A DNA stretch of 64,000 nucleotides from an uncultured Oscillibacter sp. (GCA_910576845.1 CAJTJA010000004.1:28133-92132); one strand, 5' to 3'. Shown: positions 18,634 through 28,188, numbered from the stretch's first letter. Program-made: numbers and translations. The notes: generated by a model not told the origin, from the letters alone.

Positions 18634-18798
18634 TAGGGCCTGTTCACATAAGGCCAAACACACATCTTTCCGGCAAATTTTGCCGTCTGCGGCGTTAAAA
18701 ATTTTTGACGCACGCCAGTGCGCCTGCAAATTTTTGCCTTGCAGCCGGCGAAAATTTGCTCGAAAATCTGCGCATTTGTCTTATGTGAACAGGCCCTA
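18634..18798. mobile_element. MITE, family 1 (165 bp, non-autonomous)
   Basis: Inverted repeats TAGGGCCTGTTCACATAAG (18634-18652) and its complement (18780-18798) bound 165 bp without an ORF. The interior folds into imperfect hairpins. The ends abut YTAR-type tetranucleotides (TTAG and CTAG), as in IS5-group insertions. A second copy of one end lies at 31983-32009. It stops 5 bases before the nadE promoter. Confidence 0.75.
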
Positions 18799-18803
18799 GG
18801 TTC

Positions 18804-18832
18804 TTGTAAAACAGCAGAAAAAAGTATAAAAT
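18804..18832 (+). promoter_or_regulatory. Probable nadE promoter
   Basis: TTGTAA and TAAAAT are 17 bases apart, and another TATAAT follows 1 base later. The -35 lies just outside the right end of the MITE. Confidence 0.5.
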
Positions 18833-18868
18833 ATAATCGTTAAAAATTTCAGACGGGAGGTTTGAAAT

Positions 18869-20782
18869 ATGAAGGACGGATTTATCTCTGTAGCCTGCGG
18901 TACACCGAAGCTTCGGCTGGCGGACTGTGCTTACAATGCGGAAGAGACGTTTCAAATGATGCGGACTGCCGAAAAGGCAGGAGTAAAGGTTTTGATCCTG
19001 CCGGAACTTGGGCTCACCGGCTACACCTGCGGTGATCTTTTTTATCAGGATACGCTGCTTCAGGGGGCGGAGGAAGCTCTTAAAACCGTTTTGGAAGCTA
19101 CACGGAATCTGGAAGTGGTGACAGCGGTAGGTATGCCGCTGCGAGTAAATAACAAATTGTATAACTGCGCGATTATTATACAAAATGGGAAAGTTTTAGG
19201 TGTAGTTCCCAAGACGCATCTTCCCAATTATGGAGAGTTTTACGAAAAGCGCTGGTTTTCTCCGGCACCCAAAGAAATAGAGAGACTGCCTTTGTTGGGA
19301 CTGGAATCTGTGACATTTGGGGGAGGACAGGTTTTCCGCTGTGAGAATTTTTCCGAGCTGGCACTGGGTTTTGAGATATGCGAAGATCTTTGGTCTCCTG
19401 AATCTCCGTCTGTTGAAATGGCAAAGGCGGGAGCTGTCATCATTGGAAACCTTTCCGCCAGCAATGATGTGGTGGGCAAGGATGCTTACCGCCGCCAGCT
19501 GGTCTCTATGCAGAGCGCTAAACTCCTTTGCGGTTATATCTATTCCAGCTCCGGGGCAGGAGAATCCACCTCAGATCTGGTCTTTGGCGCGCATCAGCTT
19601 ATTGCGGAGAATGGAACGATGCTGGCGGAACGGCGGTTTGACGGCGGACTGATGATTTCGGAAATTGATGTCCACCGTCTTGCTTATGAACGCCGCCGGA
19701 CACAGTTGCTTGGAGAAGGGCCGGGAAATAACGGCTGCGGGGAAGTATTCCGGCTTACGGTCTCTCCCACAAAGCTGACCCGTTATGTTTCTCCCATGCC
19801 CTTTGTGCCTGAGGGGAAGGAGGATCGGGACGCCCGCTGCCGGGAGATTCTGCTGATTGCCTCTTTGGGACTCAAGCAGCGGCTGGAGCATACCGGGGCA
19901 AAAACGGCTGTGGTGGGTCTCTCCGGCGGGCTGGATTCAACTCTGGCCGTGCTGATTACCGGCCTTGCCATGAAACTGCTGGATCGCCCTATGACCGATA
20001 TCACAGCTGTTACCATGCCGTGTTTTGGCACAACAGACCGAACCAGGAATAATGCCGTTATTCTGGCGGAACAGATGGGAGCCAGTCTGCGGACTGTGGA
20101 TATCTCCCAGTCCGTCCGCGTTCATTTCCGGGATATCGGCCATGACCCGGAAGATCACTCTGTAACCTATGAAAACGCCCAGGCCAGGGAACGGACACAG
20201 GTATTAATGGACATTGCCAATGCGGAGGGTGGTTTGGTCATCGGCACAGGGGATATCAGTGAACTGGCTTTAGGGTGGTGCACCTATAATGGCGATCATA
20301 TGAGTATGTATGGCGTCAATGCCTCGATTCCCAAGACTCTGGTTCGCCATTTGGTGGGATATCTCTCCCAGGATGACGAGGAAGAGAAGCTTCACGACGT
20401 GCTGGAGGATATTCTGGACACACCTGTTTCGCCGGAGCTGCTGCCTGCTGTCCAGGGAGAAATCAGCCAACGGACGGAAGATCTAGTAGGCCCCTATGAA
20501 CTCCATGATTTTTTCCTGTATTACAGCGTTCGCTGGGGATTCACTCCCGGCAAGATTTTTCGTTTGGCACAGTATGCCCTGGGGAGGGCCTACGGCCGGG
20601 ATGTTATTTTGAAATGGCTGAAAGTTTTTTACCGCCGTTTTTTCAACCAGCAGTTTAAGCGAAGCTGTCTTCCTGACGGACCGAAGATTGGGACAGTGGC
20701 TCTGTCGCCCCGGGGTGATTGGCGAATGCCAAGCGACGCACAGGCTGAGCTGTGGCTGACAGAAGCCGAAACGCTTAAATAG
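18869..20782 (+). CDS. nadE: Glutamine-dependent NAD+ synthase
   Basis: A 637-residue two-domain enzyme converting nicotinate adenine dinucleotide to NAD+. The N-terminal nitrilase-type glutaminase (about 1-270) has Glu in LPELGLTGY, Lys in VPKTHLPNY and Cys in FEICEDLW. The C-terminal synthetase holds the PP-loop SGGLDSTLA near residue 352. GGGAGG precedes ATG 18869. The single-chain type supplies its own ammonia from glutamine. Confidence 0.95.
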   Translation: MKDGFISVACGTPKLRLADCAYNAEETFQMMRTAEKAGVKVLILPELGLTGYTCGDLFYQDTLLQGAEEALKTVLEATRNLEVVTAVGMPLRVNNKLYNCAIIIQNGKVLGVVPKTHLPNYGEFYEKRWFSPAPKEIERLPLLGLESVTFGGGQVFRCENFSELALGFEICEDLWSPESPSVEMAKAGAVIIGNLSASNDVVGKDAYRRQLVSMQSAKLLCGYIYSSSGAGESTSDLVFGAHQLIAENGTMLAERRFDGGLMISEIDVHRLAYERRRTQLLGEGPGNNGCGEVFRLTVSPTKLTRYVSPMPFVPEGKEDRDARCREILLIASLGLKQRLEHTGAKTAVVGLSGGLDSTLAVLITGLAMKLLDRPMTDITAVTMPCFGTTDRTRNNAVILAEQMGASLRTVDISQSVRVHFRDIGHDPEDHSVTYENAQARERTQVLMDIANAEGGLVIGTGDISELALGWCTYNGDHMSMYGVNASIPKTLVRHLVGYLSQDDEEEKLHDVLEDILDTPVSPELLPAVQGEISQRTEDLVGPYELHDFFLYYSVRWGFTPGKIFRLAQYALGRAYGRDVILKWLKVFYRRFFNQQFKRSCLPDGPKIGTVALSPRGDWRMPSDAQAELWLTEAETLK

Positions 20783-20927
20783 GGAAAAGACGATTACTCT
20801 ACGAGACTTCCGCAAGAATTTGATGCGGCGGTTTTTCGGAGAGCATTTAAAAATAGAGCAGGTATGGTCTCTGCCGGAAGGCGGAAGCGGAGCGCCATGA
20901 AGGTTCTGCCGGTGTGGAGGTACGATC

Positions 20928-22178
20928 ATGAAAAAATGGATTTGCGTAACGCTGTGCGTTTTGATGCTGGTATCTGTTCTCTCTGCCTGCGGGGGAGAAA
21001 TGGTGCCGCCTCCGCCGGTGGAACCGGATGTTCCTCCGGCGGAGGTTCCTGAAAACCCCTCGGCTAGGTCTGAAGAGTTGGGAGAATCTGAAGCGCAGGA
21101 GGAAGCTGAAACTCCAGAAGAAGCTGCGCTTCAGGCTCTTTTGGAAAGCATGACTCTGAGAGAAAAGGTGGGCCAGCTCTTTTTTGTCCGGGTTCCAGCG
21201 CAGAGCGCCGTAGAGGATGTGAAAAACTACCTGCTGGGCGGATATATCTTTTTTGGCCGTGATACCATGGACAGAACTGCCAGCGAGCTTATTGGGACAA
21301 TCGCCTCTTATCAGGCGGCAGCAGGGATACCCCTGCTGATCGGCGTGGACGAAGAAGGCGGCAGTGTGGTCCGGGTCAGTTCCAACCATCATTTCCGGTC
21401 AAGGAAGTTCGCCTCACCGAGAGTGGTGCTCCAAAACGGCAGTGTGGAAGATGACACCCGGGAAAAGGCGCTGTTGCTGAAGGCATTGGGCTTCAATATA
21501 AATTTGGCCCCGGTAGCGGATGTATCCACAAATCCTAAAGACTTTATGTACGACCGCACCACAGGCCGGGGAGCTGAGGAAACGGCGGCTTATGTGACTA
21601 AGGTGGTAGAGATTTCCTCGAGCTACGGCTTAGGCAGTGTTTTGAAACATTTCCCCGGTTATGGGGATAACAATGACACTCACACAGGTATCGCTGTGGA
21701 TAACCGTCTTTTAGAGGACTTTCAGGAGACGGATTTGATTCCTTTTCAAAGGGCCATTGACGAAGGAAAACGGCTTTCCGGGCCCGAGCCTGCCGTGTTG
21801 GTGAGCCATAATATTGTAAGCTGCATGGATGCGGAGGTTCCCGCCTCTCTGTCTTCGGAGATTCACCGTATTCTTCGGGAGGACATGGATTTTGACGGCG
21901 TGATTATGACTGACGACCTGGCGATGGATGCCGTGGCGGAATATGCGGATGACGGAGCTGTCGCGGTAATGGCGATTCAGGCAGGGAATGATTTGGTAAT
22001 TACCACGGATTATCGGACGCAGATTCCAAAGGTTATAGAGGCTGTGAGGGAAGGAACGCTGGATGCGGCGGCAGTGGATGCGGCCTGTCTCCGAGTGCTT
22101 CGTTGGAAATTGGAACTGGGCTTGTTGAAGCTGTCGGAGCAGGAAACGCTGGAACCAGCGGTTTTTCCTCAGAGCTGA
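20928..22178 (+). CDS. nagZ: Glycoside hydrolase family 3 lipoprotein, beta-N-acetylhexosaminidase type
   Basis: A 416-residue lipoprotein: signal peptide with lipobox LSAC (Cys about 21), a Pro/Glu-rich linker (about 25-65), then a GH3 TIM barrel. NagZ-type motifs are KHFPGYGDNNDTHTG (His near 241 on the catalytic loop), the mid-barrel segment LVSHNIVSC, and the Asp nucleophile in DGVIMTDDLAMDA near 326. It should act outside the cell on muropeptides or other N-acetylglucosamine glycans. GGAGG precedes ATG 20928. The alanyl-tRNA editing gene starts 11 bases after it. Confidence 0.85.
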   Translation: MKKWICVTLCVLMLVSVLSACGGEMVPPPPVEPDVPPAEVPENPSARSEELGESEAQEEAETPEEAALQALLESMTLREKVGQLFFVRVPAQSAVEDVKNYLLGGYIFFGRDTMDRTASELIGTIASYQAAAGIPLLIGVDEEGGSVVRVSSNHHFRSRKFASPRVVLQNGSVEDDTREKALLLKALGFNINLAPVADVSTNPKDFMYDRTTGRGAEETAAYVTKVVEISSSYGLGSVLKHFPGYGDNNDTHTGIAVDNRLLEDFQETDLIPFQRAIDEGKRLSGPEPAVLVSHNIVSCMDAEVPASLSSEIHRILREDMDFDGVIMTDDLAMDAVAEYADDGAVAVMAIQAGNDLVITTDYRTQIPKVIEAVREGTLDAAAVDAACLRVLRWKLELGLLKLSEQETLEPAVFPQS

Positions 22179-22189
22179 GAGGAGAACAT

Positions 22190-23350
22190 ATGGAGACTGA
22201 AAAATTATATTATAAAGACCCCTATCTCCGGGAGTTTTTCGCTGAGGTCTTTTCCTGTGACCCTGCCGGGGACGGCTGGAGAGTTGTTCTGGATCAGACG
22301 GCGTTTTATCCGGAAGGAGGCGGGCAGCCTGCTGATCACGGTGTGTTAAAAACAGCTGACGGAGAAGCTCAAATAACGGATGTTCATGAAAAAAACGGCG
22401 TAATTTTTCACACCTGCGGAAAACCTCTGAAAATTGGAGAGGCTGTTACCGGCGTTATTGACTGGCCCCGGAGGTTTGACCATATGCAGCAGCACTCGGG
22501 GGAACATATCATCAGCGGCATTCTCTGTAAGCTGTACCAGTGCGACAACGTGGGTTTTCATCTGGGAGCGGAAACCGTTACCATTGATTATAATACGGAA
22601 ATTACCTGGGAGCAGGCCTTGGAAGCGGAACAGCTGGCCAATGAGATCGTTTGGATGGACAGGCTAACAGAGGTTGTATACCCTTCTGCCGGGGAATTGC
22701 CGGCGCTGGAATACCGAAGCAAAAAAGAATTGGCCGGCAGGGTTCGCATTGTTACATTTCCGGAAGCAGATTGCTGTGCCTGCTGCGGCACCCATGTGAA
22801 TCGGGCCGGAGAGGTGGGATTGGTAAAGGTCCTCTCCTGCCAAAAGTTTCGGGAGGGAGTCCGCCTGGAAATTGTCTGCGGTGGGCGGGCTTTATCATAT
22901 CTTTCCGGCGTTTATAACCAGGCAAAGGCGATTGGACAGCGTCTCAGCGTAAAGCCTTTGGAGACGGAAGGAGCCGTGGATCGCCTGACGGTGGAACTGA
23001 ATGCTGCGAAGGAACGGATTGCCGGATTGGAACAAGCTGTGTTTGCCTCGATTGCTGCGGAACAGGCGGGAAAAGGGGACGTGCTGCTGTTTGAGCCCCA
23101 TATGCGGTCGGACAGCCTGCGGCGGCTGGCAGATGCCGTGGCAAAGCGCTGCGGGGGACTGGCGGCGGTGTTTTCAGGAGCGGAAGGAAGCTGGGCGTAT
23201 GCCTTGGTCCATTCCGGCGGTGAAGATATTTCCGCTCTGGTGAAGGAGCTGAACGAAACGCTCCATGGGCGCGGCGGCGGCCGGAAAGGTTTTGCGCAGG
23301 GGAGCGTTGCGGCAGAGCAGAAGACCATTGAACATTTTTTTGAAAGGTAA
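22190..23350 (+). CDS. Alanyl-tRNA editing protein (AlaX type, with DHHA1 domain)
   Basis: A 386-residue free-standing editing protein that deacylates mischarged tRNA-Ala. Zinc-binding residues of the editing site appear in QQHSGEHIISG (HxxxH near residue 101) and CCACCGTHVNRAGEV (Cys/His near 193). The C-terminal third is a DHHA1-like domain with a heptad stretch before it (about 260-290). ATG 22190 follows GAGAGGAGAAC; a longer frame upstream overlaps nagZ and lacks an SD. It is the long AlaX class of Firmicutes. Confidence 0.9.
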   Translation: METEKLYYKDPYLREFFAEVFSCDPAGDGWRVVLDQTAFYPEGGGQPADHGVLKTADGEAQITDVHEKNGVIFHTCGKPLKIGEAVTGVIDWPRRFDHMQQHSGEHIISGILCKLYQCDNVGFHLGAETVTIDYNTEITWEQALEAEQLANEIVWMDRLTEVVYPSAGELPALEYRSKKELAGRVRIVTFPEADCCACCGTHVNRAGEVGLVKVLSCQKFREGVRLEIVCGGRALSYLSGVYNQAKAIGQRLSVKPLETEGAVDRLTVELNAAKERIAGLEQAVFASIAAEQAGKGDVLLFEPHMRSDSLRRLADAVAKRCGGLAAVFSGAEGSWAYALVHSGGEDISALVKELNETLHGRGGGRKGFAQGSVAAEQKTIEHFFER

Positions 23351-23358
23351 GACAGTCT

Positions 23359-23676
23359 ATGCAGTATGTATTGGTGGAATGGGACCATGACTTGGACGAC
23401 GAGCCTTATCTTGTTTATTCTGAGTTGGACGACTGCCGCCGGGAGACTCGCCGGGTAGAATTTTATCGGAACGGGATTACCTTTTCGTATGGCGGAGAGC
23501 GGGGGAATGAGGGAGCTTTGGCTGCTGAGCCATTTCCGGAGGACATTCGGGAACTTGATCGCGGAGATATGGAAGAAGGGGAGTTTACTGCCCGAAACAT
23601 CTCCCCTGGGTTGTTCTATGAAATTTGGAATCAGGCACAGGAACGGCCGGATGGATTTATGGGGATGTTTTTTTAA
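23359..23676 (+). CDS. DUF6881-like protein of unknown function
   Basis: A 105-residue soluble protein beginning QYVLVEWDHDLDDEPYLVYS and continuing RRETRRVEFYRNGITFSYGG, the pattern of the DUF6881 family (family known only by sequence). It is 8 bases after the alanyl-tRNA editing gene and probably cotranscribed. A terminator follows 6 bases after the stop. Confidence 0.7.
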   Translation: MQYVLVEWDHDLDDEPYLVYSELDDCRRETRRVEFYRNGITFSYGGERGNEGALAAEPFPEDIRELDRGDMEEGEFTARNISPGLFYEIWNQAQERPDGFMGMFF

Positions 23677-23682
23677 TACGAT

Positions 23683-23730
23683 AAAAGGATACCGGTTCGT
23701 CTGAGTATTGACGAGCCGGTATCCTTTTTT
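23683..23730. terminator. Bidirectional terminator between DUF6881-like gene and LtaS-like copy 2
   Basis: AAAAGGATACCGGTTCGTC pairs with GACGAGCCGGTATCCTTTTTT (one mismatch region) around an 8-base loop. A-rich and T-rich flanks suit both convergent genes. Confidence 0.85.
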
Positions 23731-23806
23731 ATACCATCAATTCACAAGGAAAAATCTGCCTGTATTCCAATAATGCTGATTGAGAAATTTCTCTGCTTTT
23801 GGCTCT

Positions 23807-25810
23807 TTATGGCAGGGTGCTTCCAGCTGGCTCATTCATAGCGGCAGTGATATATTGCTTGCCGTAGAGAGCGTCGTATATCACAGCGTCCCGAAGGTCC
23901 AGCAGGTATTCCATGTCGGAAGGAAGATTTGCCGCTTCCCGGCTGGAAGCAGCATTGCCCTGACCGTCCACAAAGCAGGAACTCAGGTTGCTCAGGCAGA
24001 CGTGACTGACCTTTTCCAGCAGATCCCAGTAGCGGGATATGGGCTGGCCTGTGAGCTTGAGCAGCTGGGGCCCCAGGGCGGTGACGCTGCTGTCCCTGCG
24101 TGTTCCCGCTTGACCATGCAGCAGGGCGGCGTCATTCGCCCAGATGAGGTAGTCGGTAGAAAAGAGGTCATTAATTTGATCCGGACTCCAAGTTGGAATG
24201 TCATTTCCGGGGGAAAGCCCTAATTTGGTGTAAATAGTTTCTTGATCCGGCATAAAGAGATTCGGGCGGTGGTCTCCAAAAAACACGACAATGGTAGGCT
24301 CGTCACTTTCCCGCAGCGCGTCAGTTAATTTGCCCAGAGCCTGATCTGCCCGGGTAATCCCTTCCAGCATGACGCGGATAATATCCTGCTGCTCTGTAGT
24401 AAAGCCATTTGCGGTTAAGCCGATTTGACACGCATAGTTAAATTTGTCCGGGTCAAAGGGCTGATGGTTCTCCATTGTAATGCCGTAAAGAAAGGCCCGC
24501 CTGCCATCGGCGTTGATGTCTTCCATTCGTTTAAGCATTCCCTGGAAAAGGTAACTGTCCTTTAAGTAGTAGCCGCCATAGCAGCTTCCGCTCCACTCAA
24601 AGCCAAGGTTTTGAATATCCTGGGAAAAAAGCAGATTTTCAAAACCCAGCAGCGGGTAAGTAACGGTACGGTTATAAAGGCTGTTGTCAAAGCCGTGAAG
24701 CATTTCAGCCCGGTAATTGCCGGTATGGGTGTATTGCTCCGCCAGTGAATCAAAGCGCTCATAGGCCTCCTGATCCAGGAAGCAGAGATTAAAGCTGGGG
24801 GGAATATCCAGGCTGTTGATGCCGTAGAGCATGGACATTTCGATATAGCCGGTGCCGTAACCCAGATAGTGGCTGTGAAAGGTTCCGCTGATGCTTTCTT
24901 CTTTTAAGGCATGAAAATTCTTCACAGGGTCCTTGTCATAGCTCAGTTCCGGAAGACGGGTAATATCAAAGAAGGATTCCGACAAAATGAAAAGGATGTT
25001 TGGAGCAGGTGTGCTGGAAGTGTCTGTCATATCAGCCGTATGGCTGTCTTGTAGAATTTCATCTATTTGTGTCAAAATATCCTGCATATAAGCCGGGCTG
25101 TATGCGGCCCCACCCTGTTCTCCTTCCATAAACTTTGCCGAGGATGTCATATCCTTCAGGAAATAGTCCCGCCAGAGATTCAATGTCAGGCCGTAAAGGC
25201 TGTGGCCCTCTGTGGGGTCTGTCCGGTTATAAAAGTCTATTTGCAGAAGGGCTCCTATAGTTTGGGCCCCTGCGGCGGAATAAAGCCAAACCGCCAGGGC
25301 CAGGGAGATGCCAAAAGTGAGAAACCGGGGCCGCCCCTCCAAGACTGTCAGCGGCTGGGTTAAAAACAGCAGCAGTACACAGAGCGCTACAAGTATTACC
25401 GCCTGCCAGAAATCCATTGGCGGCGTTAGGTCTCCCGCCAAACCGGCTACATTGCCCGCCTGAGCGGCCAGCCCAAAGTCCGCGAGATTCAGCGGAGTTC
25501 CGTTAATGGCGTTTTTAAAGTAACTCACCAGGGCCAGGATTAAGCCGGCGGCTCCCACGGGAATGGCGCCGATCCAGAGCCTTCCCGTCAAAGCGCCCAG
25601 GACATAAACTGCTGTGCTGTAGATCAGAACGGTCATTATGAAATTGGCCGGGTGTGCCAAAATCCAGCCCCACGTGGCCGGAAGAACCTTCAAGTCGACC
25701 ATCTGCACAGCCAGTGTGATTCCTGTCCCCATGCAGAAGCTGGCCGCTCCAAACAACAGCCATCGCAGCCAGTGTGGGCCGATTGGCCGGGGATGAAGTA
25801 TTTTTTTCAA
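23807..25810 (-). CDS. LtaS-like membrane phosphoglycerol transferase, copy 2
   Basis: A 667-residue paralogue of the protein at 16206-18203, with five N-terminal membrane helices and the same extracellular sulfatase fold: ILSESFFD, GYGTGYIEMS with the putative Thr nucleophile, and FFGDHRPN. The start is TTG 25810 after CGAGGAAAG. It is 108 bases downstream of glyS on the same strand, with only a hairpin between, so read-through from glyS is possible. The pair probably arose by duplication and may differ in substrate. Confidence 0.85.
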   Translation of the reverse strand: MKKILHPRPIGPHWLRWLLFGAASFCMGTGITLAVQMVDLKVLPATWGWILAHPANFIMTVLIYSTAVYVLGALTGRLWIGAIPVGAAGLILALVSYFKNAINGTPLNLADFGLAAQAGNVAGLAGDLTPPMDFWQAVILVALCVLLLFLTQPLTVLEGRPRFLTFGISLALAVWLYSAAGAQTIGALLQIDFYNRTDPTEGHSLYGLTLNLWRDYFLKDMTSSAKFMEGEQGGAAYSPAYMQDILTQIDEILQDSHTADMTDTSSTPAPNILFILSESFFDITRLPELSYDKDPVKNFHALKEESISGTFHSHYLGYGTGYIEMSMLYGINSLDIPPSFNLCFLDQEAYERFDSLAEQYTHTGNYRAEMLHGFDNSLYNRTVTYPLLGFENLLFSQDIQNLGFEWSGSCYGGYYLKDSYLFQGMLKRMEDINADGRRAFLYGITMENHQPFDPDKFNYACQIGLTANGFTTEQQDIIRVMLEGITRADQALGKLTDALRESDEPTIVVFFGDHRPNLFMPDQETIYTKLGLSPGNDIPTWSPDQINDLFSTDYLIWANDAALLHGQAGTRRDSSVTALGPQLLKLTGQPISRYWDLLEKVSHVCLSNLSSCFVDGQGNAASSREAANLPSDMEYLLDLRDAVIYDALYGKQYITAAMNEPAGSTLP

Positions 25811-25866
25811 TATACTTTCCTCGTTTCCATCATCTTCAAACGAGATTGCTTTAAAACGGATACTAA

Positions 25867-25892
25867 CCGGGGCCGCAGTTCTGCGGCCCCGG
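25867..25892 (-). terminator. Hairpin after glyS
   Basis: A perfect 12-bp GC-rich stem (25867-25878 with 25881-25892) with a 2-base loop. The minus-strand downstream tract is TTAGTATCCGTTTTAA, only weakly T-rich, so termination may be partial. Confidence 0.55.
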
Positions 25893-25918
25893 TGTCGCTT
25901 GGAAGCTTAGTGTGTGCC

Positions 25919-27334
25919 TTAGTATGCCAGCTTCTCCGCGAGGTAGGCTTTCAGTTCGCTGATGGGAATGCGGACTTGAGCCATGGAGTCCCGCTCCCGG
26001 ACGGTGACACAGTTGTCTCCTGCCTTGGACTCGTCGCCTACGGTGTCAAAGTCCACGGTAATGCAGTAGGGGGTGCCGATTTCATCCTCCCGGCGATAGC
26101 GCTTGCCGATGGAGCCGGTTTCGTCAAAATCCACCATCCAGCTTTTGGAGAGCTCCTGCTGAATTTCCTGGGCTTTAGCGCTGAGTTTTTTGCTCAGAGG
26201 CAGAACGGCGGCTTTGAACGGCGCGATAGCGGGGTGGAAGCGCATGACGGTGCGGACGTCGTTCTTAGCCGGGTCCACCACTTCCTCGTCGTAGGCTTCT
26301 ACCAGCAGGGCCAGGGTCATTCGGTCTGCGCCCAAGGAGGGCTCGATGACGTAGGGGACATAGTGCTCGTTCTTTTCCTGGTCGAAGTAGGTGAGGTCCT
26401 GGCCGGAATGCTTCTGGTGCTGGCTCAGATCGTAGTCCGTCCGGTCCGCCACACCCCACAGCTCACCCCAGCCGAAGGGGAAGAGGTACTCAAAGTCTGT
26501 GGTGGCCTTGGAGTAGAAAGCCAGCTCTTCAGGCTCGTGGTCCCGGAGACGGAGGTTCTCCTCCTTGACGTTGAGGCCAATCAGCCAGTCGTGACAGTAG
26601 GTCCGCCAGTACTGGAACCACTCCAGGTCCGTATCGGGCTTGCAGAAAAACTCCAGCTCCATCTGCTCAAACTCCCGGATGCGGAAGATGAAGTTGCCCG
26701 GGGTGATCTCATTTCGGAAGCTTTTGCCCACCTGGCATACGCCGAAGGGAAGTTTTCTTCTGGTGGTCCGCTGGATAGCGGGGAAGTTCACAAAAATGCC
26801 CTGGGCGGTTTCAGGCCGGAGGTAAACCTCGTTGGCGGAGTCTTCCGTCACGCCCTGGTGGGTCTTGAACATTAGATTGAACTTGCGGATGTCCGTAAAG
26901 TCGTGCTTGCCGCAGCCGGGGCAGGGGACTTCCTTTTCCCGGATAAAGGCCACCAAATCCTCCTGGCTCATGGCCTCCACATTTACATCCAGGCTGTTCT
27001 CCTGGACATAGCCCTCCACCAGTTTGTCGGCCCGGTGCCGCATTTTGCAGGCCTTGCAATCGATGAGGGGGTCGTTGAAGGTGGACACGTGACCGGAGGC
27101 CACCCAGACCTGGGGGTTCATGAGGATGGCGGCGTCCAGACCGACATTATAGGGGTTCTCCTGGACAAATTTTTTCCACCAGGCCCGCTTCACATTGTTC
27201 TTAAGTTCCACGCCTAGGGGGCCGTAGTCCCAGCTGTTGGCGAGGCCGCCGTAAATCTCGCTGCCGGGGAAGACGAAGCCCCGGCCTTTGCAGAGGGCGA
27301 CAATTTTTTCCATAGTCTTTTGACGGTTATCCAT
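25919..27334 (-). CDS. glyS: Glycyl-tRNA synthetase (homodimeric class II)
   Basis: A 471-residue alpha2-type synthetase. The N-terminal active-site part shows [20 protein letters not shown] and [13 protein letters not shown]; motif 2 FRNEI and motif 3 [12 protein letters not shown] are present, followed by an anticodon-binding domain near 380-471. SD AAGGAG precedes ATG 27334. It is the second gene behind a glycine T-box (27777-28015), after the unknown gene at 27371. Confidence 0.95.
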   Translation of the reverse strand: MDNRQKTMEKIVALCKGRGFVFPGSEIYGGLANSWDYGPLGVELKNNVKRAWWKKFVQENPYNVGLDAAILMNPQVWVASGHVSTFNDPLIDCKACKMRHRADKLVEGYVQENSLDVNVEAMSQEDLVAFIREKEVPCPGCGKHDFTDIRKFNLMFKTHQGVTEDSANEVYLRPETAQGIFVNFPAIQRTTRRKLPFGVCQVGKSFRNEITPGNFIFRIREFEQMELEFFCKPDTDLEWFQYWRTYCHDWLIGLNVKEENLRLRDHEPEELAFYSKATTDFEYLFPFGWGELWGVADRTDYDLSQHQKHSGQDLTYFDQEKNEHYVPYVIEPSLGADRMTLALLVEAYDEEVVDPAKNDVRTVMRFHPAIAPFKAAVLPLSKKLSAKAQEIQQELSKSWMVDFDETGSIGKRYRREDEIGTPYCITVDFDTVGDESKAGDNCVTVRERDSMAQVRIPISELKAYLAEKLAY

Positions 27335-27370
27335 AATGCGTTCTCTCCTTCTCAGAATTGTTTAAGGTTT

Positions 27371-27754
27371 TTATTGGGGATCGATGGTGTGAAAAATCCG
27401 CTTCAGCCCTCCGTCCTGATAAAGGAATTTCAATTGCAGGACGAGGTTCGTCAGTTCTCCGCCGGAGGTCAGCTCATAATCTGCGGCAAAGCCGCTGCCG
27501 TCGTTGTATTCGAAGAACATGATTTCATGGTGATACTCGTACTGAGGCCGAAAGCTGCAGGGTACGCCGTATTCGTCGAAGGCGTCAAAATCATTCAGCT
27601 CCAGGGTACCTTGGATGCACTCCTGAATCTGCTCCGTGTCCTCCCACTCCATTTCGTCTACGCAAGAGGGAAGGTCTCCATAGTGCTTTTCATGGAGGAC
27701 ATGGAGAATGTTCTTTACCGTCTCGGTGGCCTGTTCCTTGTGCTGTTCCGTCAA
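27371..27754 (-). CDS. Uncharacterised protein between the glycine T-box and glyS
   Basis: A 127-residue soluble protein, acidic, without a family I recognise with confidence. Visible stretches are EYHHEIMFFEYNDGSGFAAD and LTNLVLQLKFLYQDGGLKRI, suggesting a small alpha/beta fold of the NTF2 kind at most. TTG 27754 follows GAGGAGGTG with 7-base spacing; the ATG inside that region is out of frame. It lies directly after the T-box terminator and 36 bases before glyS, so glycine starvation should induce both. Confidence 0.75.
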   Translation of the reverse strand: MTEQHKEQATETVKNILHVLHEKHYGDLPSCVDEMEWEDTEQIQECIQGTLELNDFDAFDEYGVPCSFRPQYEYHHEIMFFEYNDGSGFAADYELTSGGELTNLVLQLKFLYQDGGLKRIFHTIDPQ

Positions 27755-27776
27755 ACCATTTCACCTCCTCAAAAAC

Positions 27777-28015
27777 AAAAAAACGCCCCGAGCCTGACTG
27801 GCTCAGGGCGAACCTGTGAGGTCCGCGGTTCCACCTGAATTTCCCCCAAGGACGGAGGACGCTCTGCCCGGTAACGGCGGGAAGCCGGCGGGGCATTGCC
27901 TCCCCGCGGCACGGAAAGAGGCGCCAAGCAGTCTCCCTCCCGGGAGGGCTCGCACCCAACGCCCTCTCTCTTCGCCGGGATGGGGGAAGCTTCTCCCCTT
28001 TGTGGCCTTTGAACT
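27777..28015 (-). promoter_or_regulatory. T-box riboswitch leader, glycine specifier (GGC)
   Basis: On the minus strand the T-box bulge AGGTGGAACCGCGG (27823-27836) precedes a terminator: an 11-bp stem (27783-27810) followed by TTTTTTT. In stem I the strands AAAGGGG and CCTCTTT enclose an internal loop whose 3' side contains GGC (27923-27925) followed by G, matching a glycine codon. Downstream are an unknown gene and glyS, consistent with the specifier. Confidence 0.88.
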
Positions 28016-28021
28016 TTCGTC

Positions 28022-28050
28022 ACTGTATCATGTTTTGACGGGAATGTCAA
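28022..28050 (-). promoter_or_regulatory. Promoter of the glycine T-box operon
   Basis: TTGACA and TACAGT are 17 bases apart on the minus strand, putting transcription start near 28015, at the 5' end of the T-box stem I. Confidence 0.75.
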
Positions 28051-28123
28051 GGGGAGGGGCGGCTTTTCCTTTTTAAGACAAGGGCTACCATGCTGCAGCT
28101 TCGACAGTTTCTGCAAACGCATG

Positions 28124-28152
28124 TTGATATGGTAGTTGCAATATGCTATCAT
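28124..28152 (+). promoter_or_regulatory. Promoter of the two-gene NADAR cassette
   Basis: TTGATA and TATCAT are 17 bases apart, 37 bases before the ATG of the first gene. It diverges from the T-box promoter. Confidence 0.6.
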
Positions 28153-28188
28153 CTAAACGGAAAATCGGAGTTTTGGAGGTGTGTTGAG

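Noticed and set aside
21695..21703. Perfect DnaA box TGTGGATAA inside the GH3 gene
   Set aside because: It is a lone site inside coding sequence with no second box and is expected by chance.
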